51,068 nucleotides of DNA from assembly GCA_008363385.1 (NCBI GenBank), contig RHKY01000035.1, positions 1-51,068 of the forward strand, given 5' to 3'. The notes under the pieces are model-generated. The model made no database searches and was not told where the DNA came from. It worked only from the letters and a program-made list of their open reading frames with translations. Below are positions 1 to 10,100 of the stretch, piece by piece. Source of the stretch: Acidobacteriota bacterium (GTDB lineage Bacteria > Acidobacteriota > Thermoanaerobaculia > UBA5066). The position numbers and the translations under genes were made by a program. Within the stretch, counting starts at the first letter, position 1; every line of letters starts with the position of its first letter.

Positions 1-74
1 GCGAGGGTGTCACCGCAAGAGGGGTGGTCTTTCCCATGCCTCTTCATACGAGGCTACCCCATTTATGGTTGCAT

Positions 75-461
75 CTATTTCGCGGGCGAGACACTAGTGG
101 ACGACCATGGACTGAAGTAGACGCTCCAGACTCCCGTGTGGCAGGGACTGCTGCTCGTCTCGCAGTGCCAGACCGGGTTGAGGAGCCCGTCGGACGTCGT
201 CCAGTCCCACGAGCCCGATGTCCCGGAGTAGCCCATCGGGCCGCCAGGGGCCTGCCCCGCCTCGAAGCCCCCGTTCACGATCAGCTCCGTCCCGGCGTCC
301 GGAGCCGGGGCCGCCGCGATCTTCACGGCCGTCGCCGGCACCTTCGAGTCGAGGAGGCGATCCAGGATCTCCTGCCGCGACCGAAGCGAGTCGACCTCGC
401 CGGTCGCGGTTCCCGCCCACGAGAGAGCCACGGCCACGAACAAGGATGCAAGGTGTCTCAT
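75..461 (-). CDS. Short exported protein, probably truncated
   Basis: Encodes 128 residues from an ATG preceded by a GGAGGAG ribosome binding site about 8 nt upstream. Residues 1-22 form a signal peptide (MRH, a hydrophobic stretch, then small residues before GEVDS). The mature part contains ELIVNGGFEAG, which is typical of the first strand of secreted beta-sandwich (carbohydrate-binding-like) modules, followed by a Trp/Ser/Cys-rich stretch. Such modules normally run on for about 100 residues more, whereas this ORF stops soon after HTGVWSVYFSPW. The DNA around the stop is visibly more AT-rich than the rest of the window, and another frame stays open for about 20 codons beyond it, so a frameshift or decayed 3' end is possible. 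The function is unknown and the exported location is inferred from the leader. It lies outside the defence locus and is read leftward. Confidence 0.55.
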   Translation of the reverse strand: MRHLASLFVAVALSWAGTATGEVDSLRSRQEILDRLLDSKVPATAVKIAAAPAPDAGTELIVNGGFEAGQAPGGPMGYSGTSGSWDWTTSDGLLNPVWHCETSSSPCHTGVWSVYFSPWSSTSVSPAK

Positions 462-570
462 CACGTCATCTCCTCCCGCATGGATTCGGCCGCTCTGCGA
501 CCTCCCGGAGATCGTAGGATCCTTACCAGCGACTCGGGAAGAAGATTCCATGCGTCTCAAAGGAAAATGT

Positions 571-593
571 ACCGGGACACCATCTGTCCCGGT
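571..593. repeat. REP-like hairpin, left flank of BREX locus
   Basis: A perfect 9-bp inverted repeat (ACCGGGACA / TGTCCCGGT) encloses the 5-nt loop CCATC. Its core GGACA-CCATC-TGTCC recurs in the opposite orientation at 24233-24247, just beyond the other end of the BREX operon. It lies in the gene-free stretch 462-700. There is no T-tract on either side, so a mobile REP-type palindrome is at least as likely as a terminator. Confidence 0.55.
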
Positions 594-700
594 CGACGTG
601 ATAACGCCTCGTGCTCTTCCTGCGCGGGCGGGTGGCGTTTCCGGCCCGCACTCGGTCCGTTTCACCTCATAATCGTCGTCGTGGAGGCGCCGGAAGTCGC

Positions 701-1240
701 ATGAAGAAGGAGCCACGCAGCGGGTCGCCGAACAGCGACGAGCTCACATACGAGTTCACCGTCCAGGACCCGTGGGGGCTCACCGCGATCGAAGGCTACC
801 TTGAAGCCGCGCGGCACTTCGGCCTGAACGCCATGGAGGACCCCTCGACCGACGGAGGGGACACGTATCGCCTCCTGATCCACAGGAGCGTCACGAAGCT
901 CCGTCAGGCCGGGAGGATCCTGGCGCGGGCGTACTCGTCCGAGGACGACGCCCGCATCGAGAAGGCCGAGGAGTGGCTGGCGCTCGAGAGCGGCGTCCAC
1001 TGGTTCCACCACGACTGGCGGTACTGGGATCCGGACCAGGACGAAGGGGCCCTCGAGCAGCTCGGCTGGGAAAGGGTCGTCAAGAAGACCCGGAACAGCT
1101 ACCGCGTCACCCTGCGGTCTTTGGGCCCCCGACGGCCAGCACCGGCTCGCCGAGGACCCGGGCGACCGCGTCCGAGTCCGAGAGCCTCCGGCGGAGTATC
1201 GCGAGGGCCAGGTCGCGGGGGACGCAGTCGGAGAACTTGA
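701..1240 (+). CDS. Hypothetical protein converging on brxHI
   Basis: Encodes 179 residues from an ATG with GGAGG about 10 nt upstream. Residues 1-133 look like a genuine soluble acidic protein: a stretch around TVQDPWGLTAIEGYLEAARHF, helices rich in E/R, and an aromatic HWFHHDWRYWDPD segment. I do not recognise a family. From about residue 136 the frame runs antisense through the last 134 bp of brxHI and becomes an Arg/Pro/Gly-rich tail of the kind produced by reading GC-rich coding DNA backwards. The natural stop may therefore have been lost, or a frameshift may lie near 1100. It is the only rightward gene between the left edge and 24.4 kb. A role in defence cannot be inferred. Confidence 0.5.
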   Translation: MKKEPRSGSPNSDELTYEFTVQDPWGLTAIEGYLEAARHFGLNAMEDPSTDGGDTYRLLIHRSVTKLRQAGRILARAYSSEDDARIEKAEEWLALESGVHWFHHDWRYWDPDQDEGALEQLGWERVVKKTRNSYRVTLRSLGPRRPAPARRGPGRPRPSPRASGGVSRGPGRGGRSRRT

Positions 1241-3227
1241 GGCCGTCGACGGCGTCGGCGACGAGGCTCGTCGGCTCGAGGGCTGCGCCGGCCTCCCGGA
1301 GGCGGCCGACGCGGGCCGAGACGTCGGGGAGGGCCGGGGCGAGGACGGCGATCGAGAGGTTGTCCCGCGAGGCGATCGTGGCGCCGCCGCTGGCGAGGGC
1401 GTCGGCCAGCGCCGCGTTGGCCTTCAGGCCGGCGAACGTCCACCAGCGGACGCGGCCCGGGCTCTCCTCGACGAGGGCCGTGCCTTCCGCCGGCACCCAG
1501 CCGAATTGCTGGCGCAGCTCCTCGAGCTTCGTCCTCCCCCTCGCGGTCAGGGCCGACTCCTCGATCCCCTCCGTCAGGACGTCCCTCACCGCGCGGCAGA
1601 CCTCGAACGAGAGCGGCGGCCCCTCCCCCAGCCAGACCGACTTTCCCCGGCCCGTGATCCGGTCGACGTAGGCGATCCGGTCCTGCCACTCGATCCGGGT
1701 GACGTGCCACGCCTGCCCCGCGAGGAGGAGGACCGGGTCCCCCTCCCGCGAGAGCTGGAACGTCGCCGGGTCGACCTTCCCGATCTCCTTCGCCCCGAAC
1801 CTCACCGAAAAGAGCGGGTCCGACGAGAAGACCGAGAGCAGCTCCAGGAACCGGCGTCCGCCGAAGCTCGCCTCCCCTTCCGGCCCGAACGAGACGACCC
1901 CGCCGTCGTCGAAGAGGAAGCCCTTCTCCAGCAGGTACTCCTCGATCCGCGCGGCGTCCGCGCCGTCCATCGCGGCGAAGCCGGGCATCCCGCCGATCCA
2001 CTCCGTCCAGCCGTGCCGCGGCAGCCCCGACGTCTGGAGCGCGAGCGCGAGGAGCTGCTGGGCCAGGATGTGGAACGGCGAGGCGGGCGGGGCCACCGGC
2101 TCCACCCAGCCGCCACGCCAGAGCCTCAGGAGCGCCGCGGCGCGCAGGAACGCCTCGTCGTCCGTCGCGAGGAAGAGGCAGTTCCGCCTCGTCCCCGGCC
2201 GGCGTCCCGTCCGCCCCAGCCGCTGGAGGAAGGACGAGACCGTCGCCGGGGCGTCGACCTGGAGCAGCCGGTCGAGGTCCCCGATGTCGATCCCCAGCTC
2301 CAGCGCGCTCGTCGCCACGATCACCGCGGGCTCCGCCCCGCCGAACGCCTCCTCCGCCCGCCGCCGCTCCTCGGCCGCGAGCGACCCGTGGGCGGCGAAG
2401 GCCGGCACCCCGGCCTCGCGCAGGGCGAACGTCAGCTCCTCCACCCGCGCCCGGCTGTCGCAGAAGACCAGCCGCTTCTCGTCGCGGTGGAGGCGCGCGA
2501 TCACCTGCGCCGCGTTGGCCTGCGTCGCCACCCAGTCGAGGCGCACCTCGGGCTCGGCGCCGCCGGAGGGCTCCTGGGAGACGACGCGCCTCCGGCCCGC
2601 GCTCCCCCCGGCCAGCCACCCGAGGAGGTCCTCGGGGTTGCCGACGGTCGCCGAGAGGCCCACGCGTTGCACGTCCCTTCCCGCGATCCGCGAGACCCGC
2701 TCCAGGACCGAGACGAGGTGCCAGCCCCGGTCGTCCCCCGCGAAGGCGTGCAGCTCGTCGATCACGACGGCCCGGACGCTCCCGAGGAGGAACGCCCGGT
2801 CGACGCGCCTCGACGTCAGCATCACCTCCAGCGACTCGGGCGTCGTCAGGAGGAAGTCGGGCGGCTCCGCCTTGATCCGGCGGCGATCCCCCTCCCCCAC
2901 GTCGCCGTGCCACATGGCCGCCCGGCGCCCGGCGAACCCGGCCATCCGCTCGAGCCGGGGCAGCAGGTTGTTCAGCAGCGCCCGCAGCGGGCAGACGTAG
3001 AGGACCGAGAGCCCCCGCCACTCCTCCGTGCACATCCGCGAGAGCAGCGGCAGGACGGCCGCCTCGGTCTTCCCCCCCGCCGTCGGCGCGATCAGGAGCG
3101 CGTGGTCCCCGTCCAGGAGCGGGTCGATGGCGCTCTCCTGTAGCGGGCGCAGGCTCCGCCACCCGAGCGAGTTCACGACGTGGTGCTGCACCGCCGGGTG
3201 GAGCCGGTCGAAGCCCGACGGCGGCAC
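1107..3227 (-). CDS. brxHI: BREX-2 DEAD/DEAH helicase BrxHI
   Basis: Encodes a 706-residue Lhr-like superfamily 2 helicase, the last gene of the BREX-2 operon. Visible motifs are a Q-motif glutamine near residue 30, Walker A APTAGGKT (47-54), TTPE (128-131), motif II DELH (157-160), motif III SAT (192-194), and in the second RecA lobe VFCDSR (about 254-259), the ALELGIDIG region (about 308-316) and motif VI QRLGRTGR (335-342). Its predicted role is ATP-dependent nucleic-acid unwinding or remodelling during phage exclusion. The substrate within BREX is not known. The start is GTG, 3 nt after the brxD stop, so translation is probably coupled to brxD. The 3' end overlaps the rightward hypothetical gene by 134 bp. 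Confidence 0.9.
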   Translation of the reverse strand: MPPSGFDRLHPAVQHHVVNSLGWRSLRPLQESAIDPLLDGDHALLIAPTAGGKTEAAVLPLLSRMCTEEWRGLSVLYVCPLRALLNNLLPRLERMAGFAGRRAAMWHGDVGEGDRRRIKAEPPDFLLTTPESLEVMLTSRRVDRAFLLGSVRAVVIDELHAFAGDDRGWHLVSVLERVSRIAGRDVQRVGLSATVGNPEDLLGWLAGGSAGRRRVVSQEPSGGAEPEVRLDWVATQANAAQVIARLHRDEKRLVFCDSRARVEELTFALREAGVPAFAAHGSLAAEERRRAEEAFGGAEPAVIVATSALELGIDIGDLDRLLQVDAPATVSSFLQRLGRTGRRPGTRRNCLFLATDDEAFLRAAALLRLWRGGWVEPVAPPASPFHILAQQLLALALQTSGLPRHGWTEWIGGMPGFAAMDGADAARIEEYLLEKGFLFDDGGVVSFGPEGEASFGGRRFLELLSVFSSDPLFSVRFGAKEIGKVDPATFQLSREGDPVLLLAGQAWHVTRIEWQDRIAYVDRITGRGKSVWLGEGPPLSFEVCRAVRDVLTEGIEESALTARGRTKLEELRQQFGWVPAEGTALVEESPGRVRWWTFAGLKANAALADALASGGATIASRDNLSIAVLAPALPDVSARVGRLREAGAALEPTSLVADAVDGLKFSDCVPRDLALAILRRRLSDSDAVARVLGEPVLAVGGPKTAG

Positions 3228-3230
3228 GCC

Positions 3231-4562
3231 TCAGACCTCCAGCTCGATCTCGTCCGGGTCGCGGGCGGCGCGGGCGCTCCGCTCCTGGCGGGTCAGCTCG
3301 GCCTCGGCGATCGTCAGCGAGTAGTCGCGCCCAGGGTCGAAGTCCGGGAACTGGTCGACGCGGTCGAGGAGCTCGGCGACGAGCTTCTTGAGGAAGACGC
3401 GCGGCGCCACGCCGACCTTGCCCCCGAGCTCGCCCGTCACGCCCGCGGCCAGGCGCGCCACGACCTCGTCCGAGACCGCCCCGATCCGCGCCGGGTCCGT
3501 CGCGCCGTCGGCGTAGAGGTCCCGGACGCGCCGCCCGACCTCCTCCAGCAGCGGTCGCGAGAAGCCGGCGAGACGGAGCTGGACGGCGCGGGGGTTGTCG
3601 AAACGCGGGTCGCCGCTGAAGTCGACGTGGAGGCGCTGGGCCAGAGGCGGCAGGCGCGTCGCCCCCATCGGCCCCTCGTAGAAGGCCGGCGTCCCCGTCA
3701 TCAGGACGTAGAGCCCGGGGAAGACGCCCGCGTCCAGCTCGTCGACGAGCTGCCGCAGGGCGTTCAGCCCCTTGTCCCTCACGTCCGACCGCACCCGCTG
3801 GAGCGTCTCCACCTCGTCGAGGCAGAAGAGGAGCCCGGCGTATCCCGAGTCGCGCAGGACGACGAGGAGCCCCTGCAGGAACCCCATCGCCGTGAAGTGG
3901 TCCACCTCGCCCTTCACGAGGGCGTACCGCTTCACCTCCGCCGAGACGTTCGGCTGCCCCCCGAGCCACGCGAGGATCCCCTCGGCCAACGGCGTCGACC
4001 CCTCGGCCTGGGCCTTTCGATAGGCCCGCAGGGCGGCGGCGAAGGCGGGCGCCCGGCGGCTGATCTCGGAGAGGCGCCGCTCCATCAGGGCGTTCGTCCG
4101 GTCGAGGAGGCCGGCCGCGTCCGACTCGCTCACCTCTCCGCCGGCGAGGACGTCCTGCTCCAGCGTGAAGAACCAGCCGTCGACGACGGACCGGAAGGCC
4201 CCGGACGGCGTGTCGGCCGTCGAGAGCCGCTCGATGAGCCGCCGGTAGACGGTCCCCAGCTGGTGGAGCGGGGTCTCCGTCTCGCTGACCTGCACCTCCG
4301 AGACGGCGAAGCCCTGCCGCCGGGCCTCCTCCTGCAGCCACCGCGCGAAGAACGTCTTGCCCGAGCCGTACTCGCCCCGGACGGCCTTGAACCCGGCCCC
4401 GCCGCGCTTGACGGCCGCGAGCTCGTCGCCGAGCGCCACCGCGAACCGGTCGAGCCCGACGGCGAAGAGGTCGAGGCCCCGCTTCGGGACGGTCCCGCGC
4501 CGGAGGGCGTCGAGGACGTCGGCGCGTCGCTGCGGGCTGACGGAGGAGCTGCGTTCTCTCAC
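3231..4562 (-). CDS. brxD: BREX-2 ATP-binding protein BrxD
   Basis: Encodes a 443-residue P-loop ATPase of the BrxD/DUF2791 type. Walker A is GEYGSGKT (63-70), Walker B is LLFCLDE (244-250) and a sensor-like MTGTP follows at 288-292. The opening (ADVLDALRRGTVPKRGLDLFAVG) is characteristic of BrxD proteins, which occur in BREX types 2 and 6. With pglW and pglY present and brxA, brxB and brxE absent, the context is type 2. It is presumably cytoplasmic and probably supplies ATP-driven remodelling together with BrxHI. The start is GTG, 3 nt downstream of the pglZ stop, and the stop is 3 nt before the brxHI GTG. The C-terminus ends in an acidic DPDEIELEV tail. Confidence 0.88.
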   Translation of the reverse strand: MRERSSSVSPQRRADVLDALRRGTVPKRGLDLFAVGLDRFAVALGDELAAVKRGGAGFKAVRGEYGSGKTFFARWLQEEARRQGFAVSEVQVSETETPLHQLGTVYRRLIERLSTADTPSGAFRSVVDGWFFTLEQDVLAGGEVSESDAAGLLDRTNALMERRLSEISRRAPAFAAALRAYRKAQAEGSTPLAEGILAWLGGQPNVSAEVKRYALVKGEVDHFTAMGFLQGLLVVLRDSGYAGLLFCLDEVETLQRVRSDVRDKGLNALRQLVDELDAGVFPGLYVLMTGTPAFYEGPMGATRLPPLAQRLHVDFSGDPRFDNPRAVQLRLAGFSRPLLEEVGRRVRDLYADGATDPARIGAVSDEVVARLAAGVTGELGGKVGVAPRVFLKKLVAELLDRVDQFPDFDPGRDYSLTIAEAELTRQERSARAARDPDEIELEV

Positions 4563-4565
4563 GGC

Positions 4566-7184
4566 TCAGAGCTCGAACTGCGTGACGAGGAGGTCGAGGT
4601 TCAGGACGACGGCCGAGCCCGACTCGTCCGCGGAGAGGACCGGGTAGCCCTCCACGTTCAGGACGCGCCGCAGCGCCGCCGTCAGACCGTCGACGCGCAG
4701 CTCGGGGACGTTCAGCTCCCTGGCGAGCGCCGTCCGGGTCATCGTGCCGCCGCGGGCCTCCAGCGCCGCCAGCACCTTCCGGGCGTGCTCCTCGGTCAGC
4801 CCGGTCCGCCGGGCCGAGTCGAGCTGCGACCGGAACGCCTCGGAGGCGAGGAGGGCCGGAACGACGCTCTTCGCCTTCTCGGCGTGCGGGCCGAAGAGCG
4901 GCACCTGCACCCCGGAAGCCGGGGCGGCCCCGCCCGCGGCCAGGCCGCCGGCGGCCGCCTCCTCCCACCAGTCGGGCGTCTCCGGCGGCAGGAATCCCCA
5001 TCCCTTCGGCGGCGTCTCGCGCCGGGTCAGGACCGAGACGGGGACCACCGCCTCCTGCGGCGTGGCCCCGCCGTGGTAGCCCGCCTTCTTCGGCGCGTAC
5101 CGGACCGCCTCGCTCCAGGCCATGACGACCTTGCCGCCCGGCGCCAGCACCCTCGGCCCCGAGGCGAGCACCTCGCCGTCCCCCGCCGGGGGCACGGGCG
5201 GCCGGGACCTCTCCCCCGACTCCGGGACCGTCCGGAGGACCGTTCCCTCTCCCGCGACGTGACCGTGGTCCGAGGTCACGACGACGACCCGGCCCGCGGA
5301 CTCGGCCGCGTCGAGGAGGTTCCCCAGGATCGGGATGTACCCGAGCGACCACCGCGGCAACACCTGGTCGCCCTTGTCCAGGCTGTCGTCCACGGCGTTG
5401 ACCACGACCCCGACGACGCGGCTCTCGGGGTCCTGGAGGGCCTCGGCAACCGCCTCCGAGGGCCCGAACGCGCCGTCCCCGACCTCCGCCTTGTGGAAGA
5501 GAGCGGGGGGCCGTCCCGGCCGGCACGCGGCGACGAGCGCCCTGTGGGCGGCGAACGCGGCCTTCTCGTCGGCGCTCGTGCCGGTCCTCAGCGCCCCGGA
5601 GAGGAGGCTCGTCCGCGAGACCTCGGTCAGGGTCGGCAGGACCGCGACGGCGTTCAGCCTGCGACCGAGCGCCTCGGGCCCCGCCTCCATCCAGCCGTGC
5701 CTCTCGACGACGTCTCCGAGGAGCTGCCGGAAGACCGCGTAGCTCATCCCGTCGAGGACGAGGAGGAGGACCGGCTGCTCCTTGGCCAGCGGCGCGACGA
5801 CGGCGTCCAGCAGCCGCTCGACGGCGATCAGCCCGGCCGCCGGCAGCGCCTGGCCGTTCCAGGGGGCGACCGCCCGCGCGAAGCGTTCGTTCTCGGCCTC
5901 CCGCCGGGCCGTGACGGCGGCCTTCAGGTCGCGGTAGGCCGCGGCCAGCTCCTTCACCGGCTCTGAGACGGCGATCCGCGCGCGCGCCACGTCCACCCAG
6001 CTCCCCGCCTTCGCGTAGGCCTCGGCCAGCGCGGGCATCGATCCGTCGGGATCCTGGGGCGTCGACAGCCACCGCGCGAGCCGCGCGGCCATCCGGACGG
6101 CCTCCACCCTCTCTTGGAACCGCTCCGCCGAGAGGTGCCGGCCCGCCTCCCGTGCCGCGGCCTCGAGGTCGCCCGCGCCTCCCTTCCCCTTCAGGACGTC
6201 GCGCAGGGCCGTCGCCGCGCGCCGGAGGCGAAGCTCGAAGCCCGATGGCAGGAGGTCGCTCGCCGCCGCCGCGCCATCGGCCTTCAGCGTCGAGAGGAGC
6301 GCGTCCGCCTTCTCCAGGACGGGGCGGACGGCCGCGTACCCGGAGCGGAAGAGCTCCCGCGCCGACGCCTCAGCGGCCTCGCCGAGCCTCTCCAGCGCCT
6401 CGGACGGCACCTGCCGTCCGCCGAAGACGGTCTCCAGCCGGACGGTCGCCTCGCGCGCCTCGCGCGAACGGCTCACGTCCGGGTGCCTCAGCGCCGCGCA
6501 GACGAGGCCGACGGCCAGCGGGTCGGCGTCGGTCGCGCGGGCTGCGAGGAGGACCACCTCGGCCGCGGGACCGGCCGTCGCGACGAAGCGCGCCCTCACC
6601 CCTTCCTGCAGCGGGGCGGGGCCCTGCCTCCACGCCCGCGTCGCCTCCGGGTCCCGCGCCCAGGACAGCACCTCGCGAAGGTCCGGCCGGCCGCCGGAGA
6701 GCCGCAGGACCGTCCGGGCGAAGGCGTCCCAGGCCGTCTCGAAGTCGAGGTACCCGGTCGGGACGGCGCCGTAGCCTTCCGCCGGGGCCGCGTCGAGGAG
6801 GGCCGACGTCAGCCACCGCTCCCGCGTCAGCCGCTTCTCGATCGACCTCGCCGAGAAGAGCTCCAGGAGGACGATCCACGGGTCCATCGGCAGGACCCGC
6901 CGCCTCGCCAGGCGCGCCACCACGTCCCGCCCGAGGTCGTGCTCGTCGCGTTCGGTCAGGAGGACGAGCTTCTCCTCCGGCCCGGCCTCGGCGAGCAGCT
7001 CGCGCGCTTCCAGCGACGAACGGCAGGCCACGACGCGGAACTCCTCGCCGTCCACGCGAAGCCGATCCGGCCCCGTCCACGCCCCCTCGAACCTGATCCC
7101 GAGCCGGTTCGCCGACGGCTCCTGCCGCCGGATCGACGACAGGAGCCGGACGAGCTGGGCCGGGGTGGGGGCGGTCGCGCTCAC
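4566..7184 (-). CDS. pglZ: BREX-2 alkaline-phosphatase-fold protein PglZ
   Basis: Encodes 872 residues. The first 460 are helical and family-specific. The PglZ alkaline-phosphatase-superfamily domain follows, with LVLDGMSY (475-482), PTLTEVSRTS (517-526), VNAVDD (595-600), TSDHGHV (637-643) and YHGGATPQE (703-711). These Asp/His-bearing motifs match the metal-binding layout of the superfamily. A winged-helix-like tail follows (ALEARGGTMTRTALARELN). PglZ is a core protein of all BREX types. In the Streptomyces Pgl system it counteracts the toxicity of PglX (established knowledge). The start is GTG, 4 nt after the pglY stop, and the stop is 3 nt before brxD. Length and order fit the type 2 form of the family. 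Confidence 0.92.
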   Translation of the reverse strand: MSATAPTPAQLVRLLSSIRRQEPSANRLGIRFEGAWTGPDRLRVDGEEFRVVACRSSLEARELLAEAGPEEKLVLLTERDEHDLGRDVVARLARRRVLPMDPWIVLLELFSARSIEKRLTRERWLTSALLDAAPAEGYGAVPTGYLDFETAWDAFARTVLRLSGGRPDLREVLSWARDPEATRAWRQGPAPLQEGVRARFVATAGPAAEVVLLAARATDADPLAVGLVCAALRHPDVSRSREAREATVRLETVFGGRQVPSEALERLGEAAEASARELFRSGYAAVRPVLEKADALLSTLKADGAAAASDLLPSGFELRLRRAATALRDVLKGKGGAGDLEAAAREAGRHLSAERFQERVEAVRMAARLARWLSTPQDPDGSMPALAEAYAKAGSWVDVARARIAVSEPVKELAAAYRDLKAAVTARREAENERFARAVAPWNGQALPAAGLIAVERLLDAVVAPLAKEQPVLLLVLDGMSYAVFRQLLGDVVERHGWMEAGPEALGRRLNAVAVLPTLTEVSRTSLLSGALRTGTSADEKAAFAAHRALVAACRPGRPPALFHKAEVGDGAFGPSEAVAEALQDPESRVVGVVVNAVDDSLDKGDQVLPRWSLGYIPILGNLLDAAESAGRVVVVTSDHGHVAGEGTVLRTVPESGERSRPPVPPAGDGEVLASGPRVLAPGGKVVMAWSEAVRYAPKKAGYHGGATPQEAVVPVSVLTRRETPPKGWGFLPPETPDWWEEAAAGGLAAGGAAPASGVQVPLFGPHAEKAKSVVPALLASEAFRSQLDSARRTGLTEEHARKVLAALEARGGTMTRTALARELNVPELRVDGLTAALRRVLNVEGYPVLSADESGSAVVLNLDLLVTQFEL

Positions 7185-7188
7185 GGCC

Positions 7189-10100
7189 TCACGCCTTCCT
7201 CGTGATCTCCCAGGTGATCGTCACCCGGTCGTCGGGGTTCGCCTGCAGGTGGTCCTCGATCTTCTTCGTGACCTTCCTCGCCTCGCCCAGCGGGACGTCG
7301 GCGCTCTCGCCGCGGTCGACCGTCACGCGCCTCCCCGGGGGCGGCGGAGTCGGCGGCGGGGGCGGGGGCGTCGGGCTCGGCGGCAGGACCAGCCTCAGCG
7401 CCTCGTCCTCGGCCGCGAGCAGGACCGGCGAGAGCGCCTGCGCCAGCTCGTCCTTCCGCAGCGCCTCGACCACGCGGGCGACCACCGCCTTCCCCGCTTC
7501 CCCCCGGCTGTCGGGCAGGTCGGGCAGGCCCGAGAAGAGCTGCCACTTCGTCCGCTCCAGCGCCTCCCTGACGCCCTGCGCCGAGCCGATCGACTTCCCC
7601 AGCGACTGCGCCGTCCCGGGCAGCGTCGCCAGGCCGAGGACGCGCGCCACGCCCTCCGCCGGGGCGGCCGAGAGGTCCTTCAGCAGCGTCGCCGCGGCCC
7701 GTGCCGTGACCAGCCGCTCGCCCGAGGCCGGCTGACCCAGGCTCACGATCGGCCTCTCCAGGTCGCCCGGCAGCTTCAGGACCGCCTCCAGACGCGCCTG
7801 GACCTCCTTCTTCACCCCCTGCGCCAGCGCCGCCGCGTTGGCGGCCGTCCGGTACTTCGGGACGACGACGCCGAAGATCGCCCCCGCCCGCTCCACGGCC
7901 GTCGCCCAGACGTCCTCGGGCGGGAGCGGCTGCTCCCTCAGCTCCGCCTCGTCCCGCAGCGCGCCGATCCCGGGCGCGTACGGCGCGCCCTGGAGGACGA
8001 ACGAGCGCTGCGCCTGCTCGGCGAACGTCAGGATCACCAGGTCCGAGAGCTCCACAGGCAGGCCCATCGGCGAGGGCCGGTCGATCGCCTCCCGCAGCGT
8101 CCGCACGGTGGGCGGGGCCCCGGGCTCGCCGAGGGCGCGCTCGAACCGCGTCACCCAGTCCCGCTCCAGGATGAAGTGCGAGTCGTACATCCTGCCGAGG
8201 CCCAGCGGCATCGCGACCGACCGGAGCGTCTCGCGGTGCGGCGCCGGCACCGGGTCCAGCCGCCCGTCCCGGTTCCCGGCGGCCTCCCTCAGCTGCTCGA
8301 ACGCCTGCTTCACCTGCGCGGGCCGGACCTCCTTCTCGAACCGCGGGTGCGTCGGGTAGAGGCTCGTGAACAGCTGGTCGAGGAGGTTCGCCAGCGCGTC
8401 CTTCAGGCTCGCCCCGACGGGAGGCCGTGGCTCGAAGGCCGGGTGCAGCGACCGGACGTGGTCCGACGGGTCGTGCCCGCTCTCCACGCGGGACGGGTCG
8501 AGGTCCGTCCGCACGCCGTAGGCCATCTCCAGGTCGAGCGCCAGCCGGTTCTTCAGCTGCGACTGCAGGCTCTCCAGCTCCGAGCGCGCCGAGGCGCGGT
8601 CCACCTCGGAGAGGTGCTGCGTGGCCCGGGCGAAGCGCTCGCCCGCCAGCAGGTGGTCGGTGACGACGAGCCGCCCGAGGTCCCGCTGCGCCCCCGCGGT
8701 GAGGAAGGCCGGGAGCCAGCAGAGGACCGACGAGGGCTCGTTCCGCGAGCGGAACTCCTCGATCCGCCGCAGGTCGTCCCCGAGCGCGCCCCCCTCCGGG
8801 TCGAACGGGAAGTCGAGGAGGAGCCTCCAGCTCGCGCCCTTCACGCGGAGCGAGTCGTCGGGCATCTCGCGGACGTTCGAGAAGACGACCTCGACCGTTC
8901 GGCGCGTCCCGCGCCAGACCACCTCGTGCTCGACGAAGAGCCCGTCCACGGACTTCACGCCCAGCCGGTCGAAGAGGATCTCCTGCAGCTTCCTCCGGCG
9001 GTTCCCGGTGTTGTCCTCGGCCGCCTCCCGCTCGAGGAGCGCGTCCACGTCGACGCGAGAGAGCTGGATCGAGACCGTCGGCTGCGCGGCGTCGGCCGAC
9101 AGGCGGAGCGCCCCGACTTCCGCGGCCCACTTCCGGAGCTTCCCGAGGAGGAGCGTCGCCTCGTGTCCCTCGACGGGCGCGCGAATGCTCCCGTGGTTGA
9201 GCGCGCAGAGCTTCGCGGGCGTCAGGTCCCGCAGCGCCGGTACCTCGGGCGCCAGCGCCGAGAGGAGGAGTGTCTTGACGATCCGGTCGTCGCCGCGGAA
9301 GAGCCGCGCCTTCGGGTGGTCCCACGCCAGCGCCTCGGCCTCCTCCGGGGTGAGGCCGTGCTCCCTCGCCACGGCGGGAAGCAGCCGCTGCCGGTAGAGC
9401 CGCACCGCCTCGTCGAAGTGGGCCTTCATGTCGGCCGAGAACGGCTCGGCCCCGGCGGCCAGGACGTCGAACAGCTCCCCCACCGCCACCACCTGCCCCA
9501 GCTCCAGCGTCCCGCGGCGGTTCACCAGGAGCTGCAGGAGGAGCTTCAGCGCCGTCCGCTCGCGCTGGAGCATCCCCGACACGGCCACGAGCGTGTCCAC
9601 GAGGGCCGGCGAGAAGGGATAGACCTGCCGGAAACGGTCCCGGTCGCCCGTGCTGCCGAGGAGGGCGCCCCTCACGTCGTCCCGCAGCCGGTCGGTCTCG
9701 CGGAACGCGTCGTCGATCCTCACGCGCGAGGCCTCGTCCCTCGGGCCCAGGAGCCGCTTCTGGACGATGGCCGGGAGGTTCCGGTCCTCCAGCTTCACCA
9801 GCCCGAAGCGGTCGTTGATGTGCCGCAGGGCGTCGGCGAAGCTGAGCCGCTCGGCCCCGGGGACGTGCGCGCCGACGAGGTCCTTCAGGTCGCGCTGCCG
9901 CGCCACGAACGAGACGATCGGGACCGGCCGCTCGTACGGGCCCGCCTCCACCAGCTTCAGCAGCTTCACCCCTTCGGTCTCGGCGAAGCGCAGGTCGCCG
10001 ATGTGGCTCGCGAGCCACAGGATCAGCTCGTCGAGGAAGAGGACGACGCCGTCGTACCCGAGCGCGGCGGCGTGCTTGGAGACGAGCGACAGCCCGAGGT

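Noticed and set aside
3180-5966. A 928-codon plus-strand ORF
   Set aside because: Antisense shadow of brxD and pglZ with no recognisable domain.
1099-6072. A 1657-codon minus-strand ORF spanning brxHI, brxD and pglZ
   Set aside because: It is out of frame with three genes that show complete motif sets, and its product is low-complexity Arg/Gly/Pro, a normal artefact of very high GC.
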